Below, piece after piece: positions 62,206-64,000 of a stretch of DNA of 64,000 nt. Under the pieces are notes generated by a model. It had not been told where the DNA came from and made no database searches. It saw nothing but the letters and a program-made list of their open reading frames with translations. Positions within the stretch are counted from its first letter, which is position 1. Every line of letters starts with the position of its first letter. The stretch spans positions 5,748,001 to 5,812,000 of the forward strand of contig JAXDDX010000011.1 of the NCBI GenBank assembly GCA_034670405.1. Reading direction: 5' to 3'. Position numbers and translations under genes: made by a program. The DNA is from Hoplostethus atlanticus (lineage: Eukaryota > Chordata > Actinopteri > Trachichthyiformes > Trachichthyidae).

Positions 62206-63101
62206 AAATGGGTGATAAGTACATTTATAGATGTATGTATAGAGAGATAGAGAGAACGGGAGATAGAGGGACATAGAGGGAGCTAGAAACAGATAGAGAG
62301 GGAACTCTCTACGCCACCACAGAAGAAGAACCATCTTAAGAACTATCTGAACAAAATAAGAAGCCGCGTGCCCCAAACAGGAAGCAGATTGCTTCAGATC
62401 CAACAATAGGAAAGAGACACTGAGCGTGTGCAGCAGAGTTACCATGATACCTGTGAGTTGATGGGCTGATGGATGATCACATGACTACATGCACACAAAG
62501 AGCTACGGGTCACAAGTGCAGCATTCTTTTTTCAAATAACACTGTCCCACTTTGGCCTGCTTTGTTCTACTTTGGCCCACTATGGTCAACTTTGGCCTAT
62601 ATAAGCCTGCTTCGGAGCAACTTTGGAGCATGTAGAGGACACCGGGGCTGAAGTCAATTCACTTTCAGTTCACTCGCTTCAACTTCATGTAAATCTGACA
62701 TTCATTTGCTGACGATCCAGCTCACGTCTAGGTTAGTTCTTATTACGTGGGATAACATTACAACCTTCTCCTGCCAAACGTTTTCAATATTTGGAAGATT
62801 TGAAGCAGAAATAACACAAAAAGTGAGCTATCTCAATATTTGAATGTTTGAAGAAAAGAATCCATTGAATCCTGAATTGATTGAAATGAAAGTGAATTGA
62901 CCCCCACCCTGGCTAGGCGTCAATGAGGATGGCTTTGGCTGGTTGATCAGAGTTGAAAATGTGTTTTATCTTGAAAAAAGTATACTGCATCTTTAAAAAT
63001 AACAACATCTAGCCACTAATTCGCCCATTAAGATAACAGCAGCTGGGTGAGCTGATTGTTTGTTTACTTACAGGTAATAAGAGTATGAATAGTAGGTCCT
63101 C
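43249..63101 (-). CDS. ptprk: ptprk, cytoplasmic half: receptor-type tyrosine phosphatase kappa
   Basis: The gene reads right to left. Constitutive exons are 60,337-60,497, 56,451-56,638, 55,967-56,054, 55,400-55,476, 53,252-53,288, 52,972-53,069, 52,440-52,556, 48,973-49,127, 48,571-48,706, 47,335-47,484, 46,703-46,876, 44,750-44,881, 44,169-44,294, 43,777-43,940, 43,480-43,615 and 43,249-43,302. Alternative-looking small exons lie at 63,072-63,101, 59,705-59,740 and 57,031-57,042. The product is an R2B receptor phosphatase: homophilic adhesion ectodomain (not in window), juxtamembrane segment, active D1 and inactive D2. D1 shows [24 protein letters not shown] and [11 protein letters not shown]2 ends [17 protein letters not shown]. 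Segments such as [20 protein letters not shown] and [20 protein letters not shown] fit PTPRK rather than PTPRM, T or U as I remember them. The transmembrane exon is not found and should lie beyond 64,000. Confidence 0.93.
43480..43615 (-). CDS. ptprk: ptprk exon: D2 pseudo-active-site loop
   Basis: The acceptor is gtgttcacag and the donor CCG|gtgagt. The first base completes the Leu of HCL; then [20 protein letters not shown] and [25 protein letters not shown]. The loop HCLNGGGRSG keeps Cys and Arg but not the canonical AGxGR set, as in other R2B D2 domains that are catalytically dead. Confidence 0.95.
43622..43683. repeat. CA/GT microsatellite at a ptprk 3' splice site
   Basis: On the gene's strand this is a TG run that ends a few bases before the acceptor of the D2 exon at 43,615. 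Confidence 0.93.
43777..43940 (-). CDS. ptprk: ptprk exon: D2 domain, degenerate WPD region
   Basis: The acceptor is gattttccag and the donor CT|gtgagt. It encodes [40 protein letters not shown] and [14 protein letters not shown] plus two bases of Leu. GWAGHRDVP replaces the WPD loop, consistent with an inactive D2. Confidence 0.95.
44169..44294 (-). CDS. ptprk: ptprk exon: D2 domain
   Basis: The acceptor is tatctgtctag and the donor AGG|gttagt (slightly unusual +3 to +6). The 42 codons encode [40 protein letters not shown] and TR, almost identical to PTPRK. A decayed duplicate of this exon lies in the next intron (44,325-44,415). Confidence 0.95.
44325..44415 (-). pseudogene. Decayed tandem duplicate of the neighbouring ptprk D2 exon
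   Basis: On the - strand this intron segment reads [16 protein letters not shown], parallel to [16 protein letters not shown] of the exon at 44,169-44,294. Nucleotide blocks such as 'atgttgcattatggaccaat' (exon: atgttgcgttatggtccagt) and 'agtgtatgtccttcctatac' (exon: agtgtatgtcctgctctatg) line up in order with an extra 25 or so bases between. There is no matching acceptor or donor, so it looks like a dead exon copy. Confidence 0.6.
44750..44881 (-). CDS. ptprk: ptprk exon: D2 domain, [19 protein letters not shown]
   Basis: The acceptor is gttttcctgcag and the donor CAG|gtactt. The 44 codons encode [40 protein letters not shown] and DLAQ. Phase 0 at both ends. Confidence 0.95.
45850..45990 (+). 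mobile_element. SINE, diverged copy
   Basis: tRNA-like head 'gatgtcctgttggttcagcg' with a degenerate box B, then 'acacccccatcttcccatct tccctccctctcccactgta' and 'atctaataaaacaaaaatgcc'. The layout matches the SINE at 22,035-22,203. It lies in a ptprk intron in antisense. Confidence 0.55.
46703..46876 (-). CDS. ptprk: ptprk exon: start of D2 core, [14 protein letters not shown]
   Basis: The acceptor is tctctgtccag and the donor GAT|gtaagt. The 58 codons encode [40 protein letters not shown] and [18 protein letters not shown]. Phase 0. Confidence 0.95.
47190..47334. repeat. Degenerate TTAGGG/TTAAGGG minisatellite
   Basis: Repeated gggttaatgttaa, ggggttagggttaaggg and similar units abut the donor of the ptprk exon at 47,335. 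Shorter telomere-like pieces (gggttaggg) recur at 45,220, 45,500, 48,396, 51,885 and 55,860. Confidence 0.7.
47335..47484 (-). CDS. ptprk: ptprk exon: D1-D2 linker
   Basis: The acceptor is ttgtgttttcag and the donor CAA|gtaaga. The 50 codons encode [40 protein letters not shown] and [10 protein letters not shown], the end of D1 and the linker into D2. Confidence 0.95.
48571..48706 (-). CDS. ptprk: ptprk exon: D1 active-site P-loop
   Basis: The acceptor lies after a long CT/C tract; the donor is GAG|gtgact. The first base completes Ser of HCS; then [40 protein letters not shown] and MVQTE. With the preceding exon it forms [10 protein letters not shown], the catalytic CX5R loop of D1, intact. 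Human PTPRK has Tyr where this copy has Phe after GC. Confidence 0.96.
48711..48764. repeat. AG repeat plus G-run at the D1 active-site exon
   Basis: On the gene's strand this is a poly-C then (CT)n tract running straight into the 3' splice site at 48,707. The pure G run at about 48,749-48,764 is 16 bases in this assembly. Confidence 0.93.
48973..49127 (-). CDS. ptprk: ptprk exon: D1 WPD loop and catalytic Cys
   Basis: The acceptor is gtctctactcag and the donor GCAG|gtatgt. It encodes [40 protein letters not shown] and [11 protein letters not shown] plus two bases of Ser. It holds the general-acid WPD loop and, at its end (codon 48,975-48,977), the nucleophilic Cys. Confidence 0.96.
49306..51779. 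mobile_element. 2.5 kb inverted-repeat DNA element in a ptprk intron, with tandem left end
   Basis: The left end starts ctatggagggttaaatgtga then caatattaaataaataaatc; the right end finishes gtcacaattaaccctccatag, its inverted copy over about 60 bases. The left end is present twice in tandem (49,308-49,504 and 49,505-49,722). The inside holds two short ATG frames (49,861 and 50,258; the second, [20 protein letters not shown], ends at a donor-like gtgagt) and an embedded hAT relic. No full transposase. The superfamily is not identified and no target duplication is clear. Confidence 0.7.
50690..51480 (-). mobile_element. hAT-like relic nested in the inverted-repeat element
   Basis: The right border reads, on the reverse strand, cagtgttgggcaagctactt then ggaaagtgtagtgagctaag, a hAT-type end (CAGTGTTGGG). 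The left part carries related tagcgtgg/agtagc motifs. On the + strand at 51,123-51,225 the frame has [20 protein letters not shown] then TSNT and a stop, like the first half of a BED zinc finger of hAT transposases, following [20 protein letters not shown] at 51,051. The transposase is cut off after this. Confidence 0.5.
52440..52556 (-). CDS. ptprk: ptprk exon: D1 domain, [10 protein letters not shown]
   Basis: The acceptor is attttttaacag and the donor AGG|gtgagt. The 39 codons encode [39 protein letters not shown]. Phase 0. Confidence 0.95.
52972..53069 (-). CDS. ptprk: ptprk exon: D1 domain, [12 protein letters not shown]
   Basis: The acceptor is gtgtgtttag and the donor AGG|gtatgt. Two bases complete Gly; then [20 protein letters not shown] and [12 protein letters not shown]. 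Confidence 0.95.
53252..53288 (-). CDS. ptprk: ptprk 37-base exon: D1 domain, [12 protein letters not shown]
   Basis: The acceptor is tatattctcag and the donor CAGG|gtaaga. It encodes [12 protein letters not shown] plus one base of the next Gly. This very short exon is standard in R2B phosphatases. Confidence 0.94.
55400..55476 (-). CDS. ptprk: ptprk exon: D1 domain, DYINANYID
   Basis: The acceptor is ctctctctttag and the donor GAT|gtaagt. Two bases complete Tyr; then [20 protein letters not shown] and ANYID. [21 protein letters not shown] matches PTPRK. Confidence 0.95.
55531..55572. repeat. AG microsatellite
   Basis: Nearly pure AG run about 55 bases 5' (gene sense) of the ptprk exon at 55,400-55,476. 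Confidence 0.92.
55697..55793. repeat. ACAG then AC microsatellite
   Basis: About ten GACA units followed by a long pure AC run. Confidence 0.95.
55967..56054 (-). CDS. ptprk: ptprk exon: D1 start with KNRYGN
   Basis: The acceptor is gtgttgcag and the donor GCAT|gtgaga. It encodes [20 protein letters not shown] then KNRYGNIIA plus one base of Tyr. KNRY is the phosphotyrosine-recognition loop. Confidence 0.95.
56451..56638 (-). CDS. ptprk: ptprk exon: juxtamembrane segment and start of D1
   Basis: The acceptor is ctcctatag and the donor GAG|gtaagg. It begins with two bases of a split codon (Tyr or Asp, depending on which upstream exon is used), then [60 protein letters not shown] and YE. Confidence 0.95.
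57031..57042 (-). CDS. ptprk: ptprk 12-base microexon (candidate)
   Basis: The twelve bases ttccaatcactg on the - strand are framed by a good acceptor (tgctttgacctgtag) and a strong donor (gtgagtatag). Inserted in phase 1 it adds PIT with flanking split codons: (F or V)PIT(D) before ENHS. It is symmetric, so it can be included or skipped without frame change. Confidence 0.65.
57519..57650 (+). mobile_element. Harbinger-type Myb/MADF protein fragment
   Basis: The frame from ATG 57,519 reads [40 protein letters not shown] and GISG, followed by a donor-like ggtgagc. This resembles the first exon of the MADF/Myb-like DNA-binding protein carried by PIF/Harbinger transposons (W...VG..VG.SGEEC pattern). 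The rest is missing or decayed. It sits antisense in a ptprk intron. Confidence 0.55.
59455..59603 (-). repeat. Decayed tandem copy of the 36-base ptprk exon region
   Basis: The segment 'taaccatgcctgtggtttta attgccacagccgtgggcac' parallels 'taaccatgccagtggtctca cctagcacagcagtgggcac' of the exon unit that starts about 150 bases further right. The flanks 'tacaagcacaggacactgga gaatgtaataatgg' and 'tacaagcacaaaggctttag actgtaatgggg' also match. The donor in this copy is destroyed. Confidence 0.6.
59705..59740 (-). CDS. ptprk: ptprk 36-base cassette exon ([12 protein letters not shown])
   Basis: The acceptor on the - strand is tttcctcccacag and the donor CTAG|gtgaga. In phase 1 it inserts (L)[11 protein letters not shown](D) between NSR of the exon at 60,337-60,497 and ENHS of 56,451-56,638. 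I remember the same insert in vertebrate PTPRK isoforms. It is symmetric and so optional. Confidence 0.85.
   Translation of the reverse strand, partial: CPTILSCPLLC
60337..60497 (-). CDS. ptprk: ptprk exon: juxtamembrane segment, [11 protein letters not shown]
   Basis: The acceptor is ctcttgacag and the donor AGAT|gtaggt. One base completes the preceding codon, then [40 protein letters not shown] and [13 protein letters not shown] plus one base. It begins just inside the membrane. Confidence 0.95.
62157..62208. repeat. TG then AG microsatellite
   Basis: TG run followed by gagagagag in a ptprk intron. Confidence 0.9.
62642..62912. mobile_element. MITE with GGGGTCAATT-type inverted ends, copy 2
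   Basis: The left end 'ccggggctgaagtcaattca ctttcagttc' pairs with the right end 'gaaatgaaagtgaattgacc cccaccctgg'. Same family as 41,100-41,283. A one-ended relative may lie at 45,360-45,397 (gaactgaaagtgaactgagc cc). Confidence 0.7.
63072..63101 (-). CDS. ptprk: ptprk 30-base microexon ([10 protein letters not shown])
   Basis: The acceptor on the - strand is ggctcacaaccccag, preceded by a T-rich tract; the donor is CCT|gtaagt. The 30 bases complete one codon, then encode RTYYSYSYY and two bases of Leu whose third base is the first base of the exon at 60,497, giving [17 protein letters not shown]. The insert sits right after the membrane-spanning segment, and similar Tyr-rich inserts occur in R2B phosphatase isoforms as I remember them. 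Confidence 0.8.
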
Positions 63102-64000
63102 CTGGGGTTGTGAGCCAATCAGAAAGCAAAGAATGAGACACAAGGGTCATGAATATGCAAATTAGGACACTTCTTGTCCTGTCCCAACCAGCAACAACAG
63201 AAACAGAAAAAAACACTTCTTGATTTCTATGGCTACAACTTGAGTGTCATGCAAGGGGGTTGTCAATATTAGTATGGGCTATTTCTTTAGAAAAATTAAA
63301 ATCTACCATAAACAGCTACGAAACCTAAAATAAAAAGCTAACAGAAGAAATTGTAAGATTTATGAAATTGTTACTAAAATAACAAGAAACTATATAAACT
63401 TATCAGCATGCAAGTATTTCCCTTGCAGTCTTTACTTCTGGAAGTATTTAGGGTATTTAAAATATTCATGCATTTAAAATCCTTTAAAGCTGGATGGCCC
63501 TATTTAGATATTTATAATTAGCCTTTCATCATTCCTATGGCTATTAAACATTTGGTCAAAACTGACACACAGCTGTCCAATCTAAAACAGCAGGCAGCTC
63601 ACTTCCTGTAAAACAAGCATGATGTCATTGCGATGTCATCATGTCCCACCATTTTAAAGATGCAGTATTGTCTAAAGTTGCAAAAGTTCAATGAATATGA
63701 AGATTGATCTCCCCAGAACCTTTCATGCATAGAAACTGATGCAGACGTAACCTCAACCTCGAGATTCTGACACAACTCAAAACCTTTTCCCAGAACACTA
63801 GACCTAAATCAACAGCCACAGCTGAATCATACAATTCAGTTACTAATCAGCCTAAAAATGTCAGAAATCAAACTTTATTGTCATAGATCAACATAAATGT
63901 TGCTGCTATTGTGTTAAATGATTGAGAATTTTGGTGGTTTTCAGGTTTGTTGGGATTATAACACAATTACAACACACGTCAGATAAACTCAAAAATGCAT
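63102..64000. other. ptprk intron, 5' side cut by window edge
   Basis: AT-rich DNA without an exon. The transmembrane and ectodomain exons must lie further right. Confidence 0.5.

Larger units (their letters stand above)
60498..63071. other. ptprk intron
   Basis: No transmembrane-coding exon is recognisable. Contents are ACT/TAC trinucleotide DNA near 60,240-60,320 (just outside), CA runs near 60,530 and 62,075, a TG run at 62,157-62,195 and a MITE at 62,642-62,912. Confidence 0.5.

Noticed and set aside
1..64000. CRISPR arrays, operons, ribosome binding sites, prophage or bacterial mobile systems
   Set aside because: The window is vertebrate nuclear DNA with spliced genes; the repeats are microsatellites and transposons, not spaced direct repeats.

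Overview
The window reads as teleost fish nuclear DNA. The genes are split by GT-AG introns. The background is AT-rich, with many CA/GT microsatellites, tRNA-derived SINEs, L2-type LINE pieces, Tc1, Harbinger and hAT remnants and several palindromic MITEs. Exons stand out by GC content and by close protein similarity to vertebrate families as I remember them. No search was run, so family assignments come from recognition of the translated exons.

Left part (1-18,997): one clear terminal coding exon on the + strand (1,410-2,212) belongs to a gene I cannot name. It is followed by a probable 3' UTR and about 16 kb of non-coding, repeat-bearing DNA. That stretch holds a weak exon-like stretch on the - strand (10,400-10,611) and a 57-base candidate cassette exon on the + strand (12,710-12,766).

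Middle (18,998-26,346, + strand): six exons encode the C-terminal half of a DLGAP2 (SAPAP2/GKAP-family) postsynaptic scaffold, ending in the SHANK PDZ-binding tail. The exons coding the N-terminal half are not visible here, although the first unmistakable exon lies 19 kb into the window. They are either left of the window, with the unnamed gene inside a dlgap2 intron, or lost. A very long 3' UTR may run to an ATTAAA signal near 34,887.

Between the genes (about 34,910-39,360): an interspersed repeat, an AGC/AGT-rich microsatellite, GC-rich tandem repeats, an L2-like LINE endonuclease fragment and the 3' end of a Tc1 transposon.

Right part (43,249-63,101, - strand, convergent with dlgap2): the intracellular half of the R2B receptor tyrosine phosphatase ptprk. 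It comprises the juxtamembrane exons, the catalytic D1 domain with [10 protein letters not shown] and WPD, and the pseudo-phosphatase D2 domain with HCLNGGGRSG. Every constitutive exon has GT-AG borders and compatible phases. Three small symmetric exons (30, 36 and 12 bases) lie in the juxtamembrane region. The transmembrane and extracellular exons lie beyond position 64,000.

The most interesting observations are the set of tiny phase-matched juxtamembrane exons, two decayed exon duplications inside ptprk introns, microsatellites that serve as polypyrimidine tracts at several 3' splice sites, the missing 5' half of dlgap2, and a 2.5 kb inverted-repeat element with a nested hAT relic. Nothing here looks like an undescribed multi-gene system.
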